Source: Pegea sp. RAD2-039 | Lineage: Eukaryota; Chordata; Thaliacea; Salpida; Salpidae | Assembly (NCBI GenBank): GCA_034620365.1 | Contig: JAQGEQ010000072.1 | Location: forward strand, 146,769-210,768 | Length of the DNA stretch: 64,000 nucleotides | Reading direction: 5' to 3' | In this document: positions 1 through 13,073 of the stretch, piece by piece | How positions within the stretch are numbered: the stretch's first letter is position 1 | Layout: each line of letters begins with the position of its first letter | Translations under genes and position numbers: made by a program | Notes under the pieces: generated by a model | The model's input: only the letters and a program-made list of their open reading frames with translations | Told to the model about the DNA's origin: nothing | Database searches by the model: none

Positions 1-430
1 ATAAAAAATATTTATTATTTTGAATTATTTAAATCTTTTAATAAATGTTGATTGAAACATTTTGTAAACAAATTGCATAAAATGTTGTAATTTATTTTTA
101 ATAATTATAATTTGTTGGTTTAATTGGAATTTGAAAGTAATGTAAATAAAACGACTTTCATATATTAAATAAATAAGAAATTTATTCCAAATATTTTTGA
201 ATAAACTTCGAATTATAATTCAAAATCAATTATAAAATTTCATAAACAGAATTATGAAAAAATATAATTTTGATATATTAACTTGATTGAAAATTATATA
301 ATTTTTGAAAATTGCAGAGAATTACTTTTTATTTTTATTTTGTTCTTAATCCTTTTAATTTTTAATAAAATAAATTTTTAATTAAATTTTTTTGTTTTTA
401 TTTTCGTAGTTCTAAAAAACAATTTTCTTG

Positions 431-447
431 TCACAAGAGGGCGCATC
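431..447 (+). promoter_or_regulatory. CTCF-like motif
   Basis: The word TCACAAGAGGGCGCATC resembles the CTCF core (CCASYAGRGGGCRS). It stands out because G+C-rich words of this length are rare in the surrounding AT-rich DNA. Binding is inference; a single motif can occur by chance. Confidence 0.25.
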
Positions 448-3144
448 AAAGTAAATTATTTTTCAAATGAGTTTTATTCCATTATTTGTTTATTAATATA
501 TCGTTTTTACTTCATCATCTTAAACTATACAAACTTTAAAAATACTTTATAAATTAAAACTCGATTGATTTATGTTGTTAGTAGCGTTCGTAGCCGCGAG
601 GTGTATTTCCCTATACAGGAAATCGTGCATACAAAAGCTGATATATACAAATAAATAAAATTTATGAAGACTACTAAGTTGTTGTCGTTTCAGCGCAATA
701 TTTTTCAAAGAGTTTTTAATCTAAATTTTTCCACCATCTCAAGCCTCCTAGTAGTTGGATTACAAGCACTCGCTTCTATCTTCTAAAGAAATCAATTTGT
801 AAAAGTTTGATTAATATTATTTTGTATAAATTAATAATATATATTTTGATGATATTTTTACAATTTTTATCACAATATTTTCATTTAATCTTCTTGTTTT
901 TAATTACAAACTACCAAAGCTTATAAAAAGTTTTTTAATTTTTCTTTAACCTTTTTTGCAAGGATTTCTCTCAAATTTAAATTTTATTTAATTTATTTAA
1001 TTTATTTTATGCAATTAAAGAAATAAAATTAAAAAAATCAATTTAAAGAAAAGTTGTTTCTGAATCAGTGGTTAATTAAAGCAAATAATTTTTTGTTGTA
1101 AAATAGTGATTATGATTTTGTTATTTGAAAAATATTTCAAGAATAATTTAATTGATAATTTACTGAAATGAGAAAACTTATTTCGTTTACAGCAAATTTT
1201 AAGTCTTGTCTCTCAAGAAAGCTTTTGTAAGGAAACCAGTAATCCTATTTTGAATTCCACATACTGATAAAAGACTCAAGTAGCTTGATTCATCATCTTG
1301 CTATGTAAGAACCCTTTGATGAAAAACATCAAATTTCATAAAAAATATTTTACAGAAAAACTTGCGCATAGCGAGTGACAGCTGATGATTCGGCAAACGT
1401 CTTCTTTAAGAGTAGCATTGATGGGTTCCTAGAACTGGTGAAGAGCTGCACAGATATAAGTGCTTGGATTTAATATAGGATACAAGATATTTCTAAATGC
1501 AGCCAACGAGAACATTCTTTTGTTCAAAGAAACTATCAGGTAAATGTTGTAAATGTAATTTCTGATGAAATAGATAACTTTCTAATCAATCTAATCTTAT
1601 ATGTTTGAATTATTACTAAAATTAAAAACATTTTTCTATCTTGGCTGAAAACATTTTTCTTATAAAATCGAAATTGAGTTTTCTGTGATCTCTGAACAAT
1701 CCGGTTTTCTTCCAAAACCTTCAAACGCTCTTCTAAAAGATTTTTTGCATTTAATTTTTTGAAACACTATTTTATCAAACAAAGTTTTACAAGAAATTTA
1801 TTTTAATTTATTTTGAAAAAGTCAGAGAATGAAGTTTCAAAATTATCAACAGTTAAACAACTTGATATTTTCTACTTTATTCACTTTTTAACTTTATGTT
1901 AAAATCAAAAGAGAAATGAACCATTTTCGATTACAGCTGATAAAGATGATTTATCTGTTTGATTTCACAAATGTTCCGGTTCGTAAGATTGCTAATAAAT
2001 CTATAAACTAAAAGTAACTGGAAAAACTGCTGATTTTCTACAAATAGCTTCATAAGCAACTTTGTCCATTAAACCTGAAGAGGCGGTTCATCAATCAATC
2101 CTCAGCTAGTTTTATTTACATAAAGACCAGATGTATTGCTGTATCAGTAGCTGATGGAAAATTAGTTATTTTATTCAACATGTGACACGCCACAGAGGCA
2201 TCAGTAACTTATAAATTGTGAATCAAGAATACGAAATAAATGAAGAAATTTATATAAAATTATTTTAATCATATTTTTAATATCAACTTTAAGTTAATAT
2301 AAAGTTAGAAAATGAAAATGATTATTTATTTCTTCACCAAAAGTTGTTTGAAACAAAAAGCGCTGAATTTTCTAGCAACTTTTTTAGGTTTGAAGTATTT
2401 TCTTACACCTTGGAAACTTGGAAACTTGATGACATCGACCAAAAGCAAACTTTTATAGAAATAAGATTGATTAGAGGAAGTGACTAAACATAAAAACTTT
2501 CTCATTCTAATTTCGTAGTAAGTCCAATTCACCATCAAAATCACAATTGGTGTCATTGATAGATCTGTATTTGATATATTTCTGATAAGTCATCAAAATT
2601 CCTAACAAAAAGTAGCAAGTTGAAACTGCTGACTTCGATAAGCAGTTTGTAAAGTTTTGAATGAATAAAATCCGATACTTTCATAAACCTTTCAAACTTT
2701 TAAAACTTTCAATTCTATTTTTAACTATTTGTAAATAGTTCAAATTTTAAAGGCTTTTTTGGTTTTCTTAAAATGTGCCGCAGATATTTCGATGATTTAA
2801 ACATTAGATCGTGTTTTAGGTGAAAACTTATTATTCTTGCGACAAAAGATGCTTTTTATGAAATGAGATTTTAGATATAATGTTGAGTTTCAACATGAAG
2901 TGAACCTTTGAAAGTTCGAATATTTTCACAAAATGTAACTTCAATTTAAACACCTTATCATCATCTATTTATATTTTATGATTTCTACAATTTTTTACTC
3001 GAAATGATGCTTCATTTATATTTCTTCATTAAAATTTCTCTGCCTTTCAACAAACTCAATCTTTTACAAATATGATTTAGATAATTTCAAAGAATTGATG
3101 CAACAACTTCCAGTTTCTTCACTTATTTGATTCACAATTGATTG

Positions 3145-3474
3145 TATCTCTGCAGTGTTTCTATTATTTTTTCTATCAATTATACTAAACTGTGATATTT
3201 ATTATTTAAAATATTATTAGAAACACTTTTAAAAGATAATAAAAATTATATCTGAAGTAAAACAAACTCTTTAATAGCCACAAACTTATTTGTTAATTCT
3301 AGAAAACATTTATTTATTTAAATAAACTAAATTGATATTTACTGATATCTCTTTAGTGTTTCTATTCTTTTTTTATCAATTAAATTGTGATGCTTAAGAC
3401 CTTTTTATCATTTTGTTTGCTGTAAGAAATGTAGAATTCGTCAATCGCAGCCACTTGTTGAATAAATAAATAAA
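3145..3474 (+). repeat. dispersed repeat, two partial units
   Basis: A phrase containing AGTGTTTCTATT followed by T-rich DNA and TATCAATTA occurs near 3145-3200 and again near 3340-3400. The segment 3330-3474 reappears inverted at 15226-15372, including the words GCAGCCACTTGTTGAATAAA and TTTAGTGTTTCTATTC. It looks like an interspersed repeat family. No coding capacity or terminal structure was recognised. Confidence 0.55.
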
Positions 3475-4656
3475 TTTGAATAAGTCAATATTTGAAACAG
3501 TAATTTTTATTAAAGGTAATCATTTTAAGCTTCTTGAACTTTATTATCAAATCGTAGAATAAATTCAATGATTTTTTATATCAGTTTTGAGACTTTTACA
3601 GAAAAAATTTCACTTTTTGGTGCTTTTTCGACTTTCCAATCTTCAATGTAATTAGAAGTGATTCAAACGAACCAAAAAATTAGAATTTTCTCAAAAATTG
3701 TTTTTCACTTCACTTAAAACAAGCTGAAATAATTTGGAATATTTCTAAGAAGTCAAACTTTTTAAAAAACAAATTTTAGCTTTAAAGAAATTTGAAAGTT
3801 TCACAAATTTTGTTGCTTCTGTAATTTTCCAAGTCAGAGATCTTCTCACAAATTCTGCCTTGCTTTGCCATAAGGCTTATTTTTTTACTTTAGGTTCTTA
3901 ATTGATAACACAAAGGTTTGCTTCACAAGCTTTTGAAGTTGTATGATTGACAGCACATAATTCCGTTGCATTGTCGAATCAAAAAACTGCGTTTTATGGT
4001 CGATGATAAAGAATCTTTTGTAAGAAGGATATATCTGTCAGGTAGGATTAGTTGAGAAGATCTTACATAAAACTGTAAGATAAGATTTGTGTTTGATCTG
4101 AAATGAACTTTTTACCTCCAAAGACCCAAATGGGAATGATTCGTTGTCAAGAAAAGCACTTTGTGAAGATCTATCAGTACTTTTAGGGTGAAGATCTGAT
4201 ATAAAGTGATCTCATTGATCATTATAAGTAGTACGAGACAAGTAAGGAGCAATTAAAATGAAATTATCTTTTCAAGAAGAGCTTCAAACCACTTAATTAA
4301 CATTTTTAAATGAAACAATCGAGTTTTCTTCACTATTTTTATCTAAGTTTGATGGATAGAACATTATTCACGACGTTGATTGTCACAAAACTAATCATTC
4401 GTCACTCATAACTCACTTGAAGCTATCGACCACAGTGATTTTCCTCGTAGCTTTTGAAGAAATTCGATATTTCACGAGCTGGCTTAAAATCCACAAAAAA
4501 AATCTCTATTCAGTTGACATTAGGAAAAAAGAAAGTTGGGAGTGAAAAAAGAAACTTATTAATATAAATCTTCAAACTCAACAAAATTTCTTACTTCAGG
4601 GAAAAGCTTACAGCGAAAGTCTCTTTTGAATTTATCATCAGATTTATTTGGTAAAA

Positions 4657-5118
4657 ATGTTGCGACAAGTTTTGATGAAATTGTTTGTGGTTGTTCTCAT
4701 ACATCAAACCTTCTCAGATAATATCACCTCAATGTAAGAAGTAGATTTGAAATTAGCATTTTTTTATCAACTTTTATGTTTTAGGGTAAGTGATGATGAT
4801 TTACAAACGGCTGAATACTTCAACGTAAAGAGCCTTGTGGTCCTGGAAGAGAAACAAGAAGGAAAAGAAGTTCAAATCATCTTACCGAGTCCTTTCAATT
4901 ACTCTGCACAAATTCAATTTGATGATTTTCAACAATCTAACTTCTCGAATGTTTCAACCTCTGAAAATATCAAAATTGATTCTCAGTTTAATTATACAAA
5001 AGTTATAAACCAGCTAAAAGATAAAGTACAAGTGATGCTAGAAAACGCCCCTGAGGTATGGTTCGAACAAATCGAAACCGATGTTAACTTTCAAAATCTA
5101 TTTCTAATTTTTTATTAG
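4657..5118 (+). CDS. small predicted secreted N-glycoprotein, two exons
   Basis: Exon 1 is 4657-4733 and exon 2 is 4785-5118; joined they give 136 residues. The intron has a GTAAGA donor and a TTTTAG acceptor and splits an ATG codon (phase 2). Exon 1 encodes a typical signal peptide: a basic start (MLRQVLMK), then a hydrophobic run LFVVVLI and a probable cleavage region near TFSD. The mature part is acidic and has five NxS/T sequons (NIT, NYS, NFS, NVS, NYT) and no cysteine cluster. An AATAAATAAA poly(A) signal lies about 75 bases after the stop. The start at 4657 was chosen because it alone gives a signal peptide and an in-frame splice. A GTATGG near 5056 could be an alternative donor, so the C-terminus may differ. 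No family was recognised; the function is unknown and secretion is inferred. Confidence 0.5.
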
Positions 5119-5315
5119 TTTGAAAGAATTTGATGTATATTTGTAAAAATGTTTGCTTCTCTAACATTAATAACTTGTAGTAATTCAAACAATAAATAAA
5201 TTGTAATTTGATGTGTTTGTTGGATAATAAAAATCAAGTTTAAACGATTTCGTTATTTTATTATTCGTTATCAAAATTTATTGAATTTAAAAAATTCAAA
5301 AAGATTTGATTATGA

Positions 5316-7653
5316 AAAATTATTGTTTCTACTCCGATGAATTATCAAAAAATTAACTTTAATTTTTTATTAAAAGTTTAAACTTAATGATAAAGTCACA
5401 ACTAAATAAATACAATGAAAAGAAGTTCATTAGACGGCAAATCAGATATAAAATAAAGAAACTGAAGAAGTATTTAGTTTAAAAATGTTTATTTGATCGT
5501 TTTAAAGATAAATAAACGAAAAAACTTCAGACTTTCATCAAATTTACTCTGATAAGTCTTTAAAACAGAAAGTAATCAAGAAATACATCTTAAACATTAA
5601 ACAATTATCATTAGATTTTAATAAAAATGTTTAAAAATGGACAGAGGGAATAATTACTTTAAATTTATAGACGTCATCTGGTAAAAACTCAAAAACATTG
5701 AAATAATTATTCTATTTTTCACATTTCCGCTAAGAGGTGCTACCGAAAATTACAAATAAACAAATAACACATCAAAAACTTCGAAGGCAGTTTTTTAAAG
5801 TACTTCCACAAATGAAAAAAGGGCTTCTAATAAAAATCTATAAAAGTATTTCAAATAATGTTGGGTTCCCTATTTAATTTTTTACAATTAAATTATAGAA
5901 TCCTTGAAATTAAAGAGTTTTATCCACCAATAAAGTTGTTATAAAGAAGTTTACAAGTCAGCTTTCATGATCAAACATATCATCAGTTCATGTAAGATGA
6001 TAAAAACAAAATTGTAGAAATTATAAACAAGAAAATCAGTTTGCTTGAATAAAATTAGAAAAGTTACAATTAAAATTTATCGTTTAAAATGTTAAGCAGA
6101 AACATAAGGAAATAAAACTTTAATTAAAAAGCAAAAACGTTTTTAGAGATGATTTAAGACATCAAAATCTATTGCCTGAAAAGTTAGTATCAATACAAGT
6201 CAAAAACAAAATAATTATTAATAATACGGCTCTTGTACAAGTTGTTGAAATAAAAGTCTAACTTGTTACAGATCTGATAATAAATTAAGATATAAGCAAC
6301 ATTCCTAACTTTGAACTCCAGAATTATCCTCTTATTTTTCTAAGTTGGTTATTTAAACTGACTTATATAATTCTATAAATAATTTACAAACTTTGATTTA
6401 TTTATTGAAATAATAATTTTAACCTTAATTTCATTTAAATTCAGAAAAAACAAACAGTTGAAAATAAAATCGAAAACTTAATATAAACTATATTATATAA
6501 GACTAAATATTTTAATGATGTAATTTTTAATAAAATAAATAATTAAAAATAAGAAATTTTTGTTGAATGTCGAATTTTTAACTTTGATGCTATTGACAAC
6601 CACCTAGCCACGTGATTTAAATATTTGTTTTGAAATTATTTGGTTTTATTTTAATAATTAAATATTTTTTTATCATTATTTAATTTTTAAAGATTCTTCT
6701 ATTAAATAAAAACAATTAAAAAATACGAAATATCAGCAACAGAAACAAATAATTTTATTTACAATTATTTATTCATTATTTTAAATTAATTTCTAAATGT
6801 TGCTAACTACTTCAAGTTAATTTGTTTATTATATTTTATTAATTAACTTATTATTTATTGTCAAATCTTCAAACTTAAGATTAAAATAAAAATTTAAAGA
6901 AAAATTCCTGATGAAAATATTCTTTTAGTTTATTATAATTTTTGAAATATAAAAAGTTTTAATTTGAATATTTGTCAATTACTCATTTCAAAAAAGTTTC
7001 ATTTTATTTTCAAAAGAATATTTATTTATTTGCTTATTTTTATATTTTACAAATTAGATATTTTTTTAACTTCAAACAAGTAAAGAAATATCTGAAACTA
7101 GGAGGACTTGAAACTTTTTTAGTTTCTTGAACTTCATCAACATCTACTTCCTGTTTAGTAAGAAAGATTGAAAAGTCGAGATGCTGGTTATCTAATCAAT
7201 AAATCCTCTTCAAAAATTTCTTGTTTTCTTCAAATTATTTATATAAAAAATCAATAATTAGAAAGTCAGAGAAACAGAAAGTTTGACTTTAATGATTGGA
7301 AACAACTTGCTTCTTATTTATAACTTGCAACAGTCGAGTACTGGTTCTACTTGGACAACAACTTTATTATTTATTCCATATATATCACAACAGAGTGCTT
7401 TTGTTACTCTCTAAACTTGTCAACCTTCAAGTTGAAGTAAAAAAAAATCAATTGGCAAAAATTCAATCTAATTAATTTATTCAAATTCGAAATATTCAGA
7501 AAACAGAAAGAAAAACAATCAATAAGGAAAGTTAAAGATTACTCCAAAAAGTATTCTATTTCAAAAACAATGAAATAAAAAAGAAGAGTTTTCTTCTTGG
7601 ATTTCAATTCTTCTCTCAGAGCGCCATTCGGAGCGATCTTCTGCCAAATCTTC
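5316..7653 (+). repeat. inverted duplication 1, left arm
   Basis: This segment recurs in reverse complement at 17324-19354. Anchor words include ACTCCGATGAATTATC (5331) against GATAATTCATCGGAGT (19322) and GCGCCATTCGGAGCGA (7621) against TCGCTCCGAATGGCGC (17341). Long blocks around 5400-7000 match almost base for base. The left arm is about 310 bases longer, mainly because 7.1-7.55 kb has sequence missing from the right arm. It has no coding potential that I recognise. A CTCF-like word (CCGCTAAGAGGTGC) at 5727-5740 is duplicated with it. Confidence 0.85.
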
Positions 7654-7804
7654 TCATTTACTGACATCAATATTTAGTGATTTCGTATCTCGCTTGCAAG
7701 TATCTTTGAAACGAAGACAAGGACAACTGATGTTGATTTTCGAGAACTTCACATAAAAGTATGGATGATGACATCTACATCACTCGTGACATCATAACAA
7801 ATCG

Positions 7805-7997
7805 TGTCTTCAACTAAAGATTAGTTTGTGGATGTTGAAATCGTTGATGGAGGTTGTTGGAAGACATCTATGTTCTACAGATGCGATAATTTCAGTTAAA
7901 ACTTCACTTCTTTTCAATATCTCGAGAAAAGTCTTGGTGGTTGAAAGCAGTTTGAAGGTCTTTCTGTAAAACAAATTATCATCATTTTGATATTATC
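7805..7997 (+). repeat. 193-bp direct repeat, copy 1
   Basis: It matches 11411-11603 without any indel (constant offset of 3606 bases), with almost every base identical. Its composition is more balanced than its surroundings. The two copies bracket a 3.4-kb segment that includes the 99-bp minisatellite. Confidence 0.85.
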
Positions 7998-9894
7998 AAA
8001 GATTGTTGCTCTAAAGCGACACATGTGATCAATAAAACGATTTCAATTTACTTGTAAACAACCTTCTGTTGATTATTCAAGAATTTTATTAATTTATTTA
8101 CAAATAATTTTGTTCTTTTATCTTTCCAAAAGTCCTCTAGAAAAAGTTCGAGAAAAAGATTTCAATCATTTGATGCCAAAAAGAAAAACATTTGAAAGAA
8201 GTTTCTGAAATTGACTTCAGATTATTTTCAAATCTTTTATTTTTAAATTTATCAAAAAAAACTTTAAAAAATAAATTTATCTTTTGAAGACATAATAATA
8301 ATAAAAAGAAATTAATTTGAATGAATTATTTGAAAAGAGAAGTTGTTGTTAATAAAATAATTTCTAAAAATCAGGAAAGAAAGTTTTAAAAATGTTTAAA
8401 ACAACAGAAATCATGAATTCAAAGATGGGAAGAAATAATTAATAAATAATTACTGAATCAAATATTCAAGTTTAAATAAAAATATATTTATCAATTATCA
8501 AATTTATATATCAAACCATCTATATACTAAATCATGAAAATTAAAATATGAAAACTTTATATAAAAAACATCAAAATTATATTTATATATTAATAATTAT
8601 CAACTTAAAAAATATATTTGAAAATTTATGAAATTAAAAAGTTTTTAATTACAAAAAATAATGATGGGAAAAGAATTTGAAAAATTCATGAAAAGTATTT
8701 TGTAAAATAATTCAACAAAATTAAAATTAAAAGAAATAATAAATTGATTTAAATAAAAGGCAAGTTGTAAAAATGATAAAAACCTTTGTTAGTTTTAAAC
8801 AATTAGTATTTAAAACTTCAATCTCAGAAGTAATCCACAGATGATGCTGATCAACTAAGTTGAAGATGTTTACTTCAAATATCACTAAATCTTCTTTATT
8901 TAGATCTTCAAGATTTTCTTAGAAGTTTTAGGAATTCATTGAAGACAAGGTCATCAGTAACATCTAAAATATTTGATATTATTTGAAAATATAATAAAAA
9001 TTATTTTCAAGTTTTTATATCATTTTAATATATAAATAAAAAAGAAAATTTTTAATGAAATTCTGGAATTGATTTATTTTCAGAATATTTGAAAATAATT
9101 TCGAAATTATTATTATTCAATAAAAACAATTTGATTAGTTTTAAAAAATCTTTTAGAAATATCTAATCTTGTTTTGATAAAAATAGTTTAAAGGGAATGA
9201 AGAAGTTGTAAATATCTGAAGAAAGTCTTCAAACCTTTGAAAGAGGATCTGTTGGATGTTGGAAGCTGTCAATAAACATTTGAGGAATATTTGGACCAAA
9301 ATAAACTTTAGAAGTTGTAGATAAAGCTTCAATCTTCTTCAACTAGATATATTCTGGTGTTAATTTCAACTGTAAAAGAAAATAAGAAAACAAAAACGCC
9401 TTTTTATTAAACATTTGAACTCCAAGCGGGAATAATAAGAATGTTGAAATTAATAAATTAATTTAAATTAAAAATAAAAAAGAATAAAAAGAAATTTGAA
9501 AATATTTAAAAAAAATTTCATTAAATTTATTATTAGAAATAAGAATTGAAAATATCATGAAAATCTGAACAATAAATTTGAACTGAAATATTATTTGTAG
9601 CTACAATTGATATCAGAGATCTTCTGAGAAGACACAAAAAGATTTAAAGAAGAAGAAATCATGATAAGAAAATAATTGAGATTCAAGATGATTCTGACCA
9701 AATATATTAATATAAGCTTCCACATTCATAACTGCCCCCAACTGTTTAGATCCTCTGTTCGGTGACACGGACCAGTGTCCTGGGACAGTGACATCAAGGA
9801 CAGTGGAGTAGAGAATCCGAAAAAGTCTTCAAATCAGTTTTCTGTGTTAAAAAACAACAATTTAAAATAGAAATATAATTACTAGCTAAGATTG

Positions 9895-9912
9895 TTGGCG
9901 CCACCTAGCGGT
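9895..9912 (-). promoter_or_regulatory. strong CTCF-like motif
   Basis: On the minus strand the word is ACCGCTAGGTGGCGCCAA, which contains the AGGTGGCGC core described for insect CTCF and the CCGCTAGGTGGCGCC extended form. It is the best match of this type in the window. A role as an insulator is inference. Confidence 0.4.
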
Positions 9913-10216
9913 AAGAATTTCATCTTTAAAAAGTTGAGAATATTGAAGTTGTTAGTTTGTAGAAAATCTTCTTTTTGATACTAATTAAATACATTTTATT
10001 GTTGAGTTTTGTAGTCTGTACTACATCAACCACAAAATCATCAAATTTATTTTTATATTTAAAGAAGATACTTTTAGCGCTAATTACTTTCTGTGTCTTT
10101 AATGATGAAGATTCAAACTCACTCATGAGAAGAAGAACCAATCATCTCGTCGTCATAGAGATGAGCCAAGACACAACATATTTGGCTCCTACAGATCATA
10201 AAATGATGAAGATAAA

Positions 10217-10281
10217 CTGGTACAGATCTTCTGAAACTTCCAGAGATCAAATGATGAAGAAGTGACGAAGATCTGTACCAG
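10217..10281. other. perfect 14-bp stem inverted repeat
   Basis: CTGGTACAGATCTT at 10217-10230 is followed by its exact complement AAGATCTGTACCAG at 10268-10281 with a 37-base loop. It sits just upstream of the 99-bp minisatellite. It may be a short hairpin element; no further structure is evident. Confidence 0.6.
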
Positions 10282-10339
10282 AAGATTATTTGAAACAAAG
10301 AAGTCTTCATCCACGAAAATAATCTGAGAGCTTGAGACT

Positions 10340-11391
10340 TTGCTGGCTTCATCTCTTACATCAGGTAGAAGATGGACGAATGACATTCTGAGAGAAGAAA
10401 ACAATTTTACATCAGATAGACTTGATTGGGAAGCATTCATCTCTTACATCAGGTAGAAGATGGACGAATGACATTCTGATTTGATTACATCAGATAGACT
10501 TGATTGGGAAGCTTCGCTGACTTCATCTCTTACATCAGGTAGAAGATGGACGAATGAGACTCTGAGAGAAGAAAACAGTTTGATTACATCAGATAGACTT
10601 GATTGGGAAGCTTTGCTGACTTCATCTCTTACATCAGGTAGAAGATGGACGAATGAGACTCTGAGAGAAGAAAACAATTTGATTACATCAGATAGACTTG
10701 ATTGGGAAGCTTCGCTGACTTCATCTCTTACATCAGGTAGAAGATGGACGAATGACATTCTGAGAGAAGAAAATAGTTTGATTACTTCGCTGACTCATCT
10801 CTTACATCAGGTAGAAGATGGACGAATGAGACTCTGAGAGAAGGAAACAATTTGATTACATCAGATAGACTTGATTGGGAAGCTTCTCTGACTTCATCTC
10901 TTACATCAGGTAGAAGATGGACGAATGACTCTGAGAGAAAGAAACAATTTGATTACATCAGATAGACTTGATTGGGAAGCTTTGCTGGCTTCATCTCTTA
11001 CATCAGGTAGAAGATGGACGAATGAGACTTTGATTACATCAGATAGACTTGATTGGGAAGCTTCGCTGACTTCATCTCTTACATCAGGTAGAAGATGGAC
11101 GAATGAGACTCTGAGAGAAGAAAACAATTTGATTACATCAGATAGACTTGATTGGGAAGCTTCGCTGACTTCATCTCTTACATCAGGTAGAAGATGGACG
11201 AATGAGACTCTGAGAGAAGAAAACAATTTGATTACATCAGATAGACTTGATTGGGAAGCTTCTCTGACTTCATCTCTTACATCAGGTAGAAGATGGACGA
11301 ATGACATTCTGAGAGAAGAAAACAATTTGATTACATCAGATAGACTTGATTGGAAGCTTCTCTGACTTCATCTCTTACATCATTGTATCAA
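10340..11391 (+). repeat. 99-bp minisatellite, about ten units
   Basis: The unit contains CATCAGGTAGAAGATGGACG, GATAGACTTGATTGGGAAGC and GAGAGAAGAAAACAATTTG. Spacing of the TGGACGAATG word is about 88, 87, 98, 99, 74, 99, 97, 81, 99 and 99 bases. The 99-base period equals 33 codons, so long frames stay open on both strands. The 88-, 87-, 74- and 97-base units break the frame, no start or splice context fits, and neither frame resembles a known repeat protein, so I treat it as non-coding. Confidence 0.9.
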
Positions 11392-11410
11392 CAAAATTGT
11401 TTGAAAATTG

Positions 11411-11603
11411 TGTCTTCAACTAAAGATTAGTTTGTGGATGTTGAAATCGTTGATGGAGGTTGTTGGAAGACATCTATGTTCTACAGATGCGATAATTTCA
11501 GTTAAAACTTCACTTCTTTTCAATATCTCGAGAAAAGTCTTGGTGGTTGAAAGCAGTTTGAAGGTCTTTCTGTAAAACAAATTATCTTCATTTTGATATT
11601 ATC
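11411..11603 (+). repeat. 193-bp direct repeat, copy 2
   Basis: This is the second copy of the 7805-7997 sequence in the same orientation. It starts about 20 bases after the last partial unit of the 99-bp minisatellite, so the array end and this repeat may have been copied together. Confidence 0.85.
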
Positions 11604-13073
11604 GAAGTTGGTCGAAAGCGACTCTTTCAATCGCTATATTATAATAATATAATATTTATATAATAATCATATAGCATAATCTAGATTTATGGGTTTCAAT
11701 TAATTGTTCTGTAAATAAACAATTAGTTTAATTTCTTAAGTTTATTGTTGTTATGGATTTTCATCATTTCAAAAGAAAATTGAAACTAATTGTTTAATAA
11801 TCTAATTTGAAGCTACAGAAATGTTAAGAGAAACAGATTTAATGACAAAGCTGATTGTAACAAATGTTGTCAGTTGTATTATCAATTACTTTTGGGTTGA
11901 TTTATTTGTATAAACTTTCTGTAAGTTTTAATTCAATTAAAATAAAATTCACAATTTGACAGAAAATCTGAGGTTTTTTGACAAATTCAAAACCCTACAA
12001 GCTTGATTTATAAATAGAAGAAGAGGTATCTTTCTTTATCTTTTATCAAATCTAATAACCAATGAAAATAATAACTAATTTGTGAATTAAAAATTAAAAC
12101 TTTATATATTACTTTCAGTGATTAAAAATTAAATATTAGAATTGAAAATACCTGAAAAATTCCATTTTATTCTCTGAAGAAAAACAATCAACTTTCTTCA
12201 TCAATTTTTTGAAGACTTTTTATTAAAATTATTTGAAAAAGTAGTTTGTCTGATAAAACTTGTATCTAATAAAATAAATTAAGAATTCAATTTAAATGTA
12301 ATAAAAAATAATTAAATAAATTTAGTTAATTAAAAAATAAATAATTAAAGTAAATAGAAATAAATCACTTGTTAATATAGAAAAAAACCTTTCCACATCT
12401 GAAATTTTAAAAAAGAAAGTTCAAATTATTAATCTAGACTAACCTTTTTGATTGAAAGTTTAAAATAAAATCTACAAACAAATTAAATTATTCTTAAATA
12501 ATTAATCATTATATTAGAAATATAAATAACATATGAAAGAGATAATTCCGACTTTGTAATTCCTTATTTTTTGGGCAGGCCAAATGATTTAGCACAAATG
12601 TATTGTTGGCATAAATTTAACAAAATGGATTTTTTCAAAATGGCACAATACAAATAATCTAAAGCCTTTTTTGCAGTTTATCTTGTTAAAAATTTTAATA
12701 ATGTAGCAAAAAAATTGGAAAGATTTTTTAACTTCTGTTCCTAAAATTAATTTCTTATATCAGTTTAAAGAAGTCTTTAGTTTTACGAAAATTGACAGTG
12801 ATCAATTTATCAAAAGATTTAGGAAACTTTTTAAAATTTTATTGTTTCTATTTATCTTAAATTCTTAATTTTTAATGAAACATTTTGAAGGAAAAATTGA
12901 AATTATATTTTGATGGCCAAGTTGCTGAAATTTTAGGCAATACTCTAGTTTTTAAAGGATGCACATATATGCAATGAAAAATAATATTCTTTAACTTTTT
13001 TTCAAAGCATATACCAATGATATAAAATCAAGATTAAGGTACAATCAGTTAGTTTTCTAAAAATGCCGAAGCC
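11604..13073. other. AT-rich stretch, nothing recognised
   Basis: No exon, RNA gene or clear repeat was found. Long A+T runs dominate. Confidence 0.5.

Larger units (their letters stand above)
1..4656. other. AT-rich stretch without a recognisable gene
   Basis: No convincing coding exon was found on either strand. The open frames present are short, low-complexity and lack family signatures. The stretch holds a CTCF-like word near 431 and a dispersed repeat near 3145-3474. The 5' region of the small secreted gene that starts at 4657 should lie at its right end. Confidence 0.5.
7654..10339. other. non-coding stretch between repeats
   Basis: The stretch is AT-rich with no supported gene. It contains one copy of a 193-bp direct repeat (7805-7997), a CTCF-like word (9895-9912), a small block resembling the 13-bp GACAGTGACC minisatellite (about 9755-9800), and a perfect hairpin near 10217-10281. 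The short overlapping open frames around 9.9-10.4 kb lack family signatures and run into the minisatellite. Confidence 0.5.

Noticed and set aside
10340-11391. CRISPR-like regular repeats
   Set aside because: Units are contiguous 99-base copies without unique spacers, in a eukaryotic setting. It is a minisatellite.
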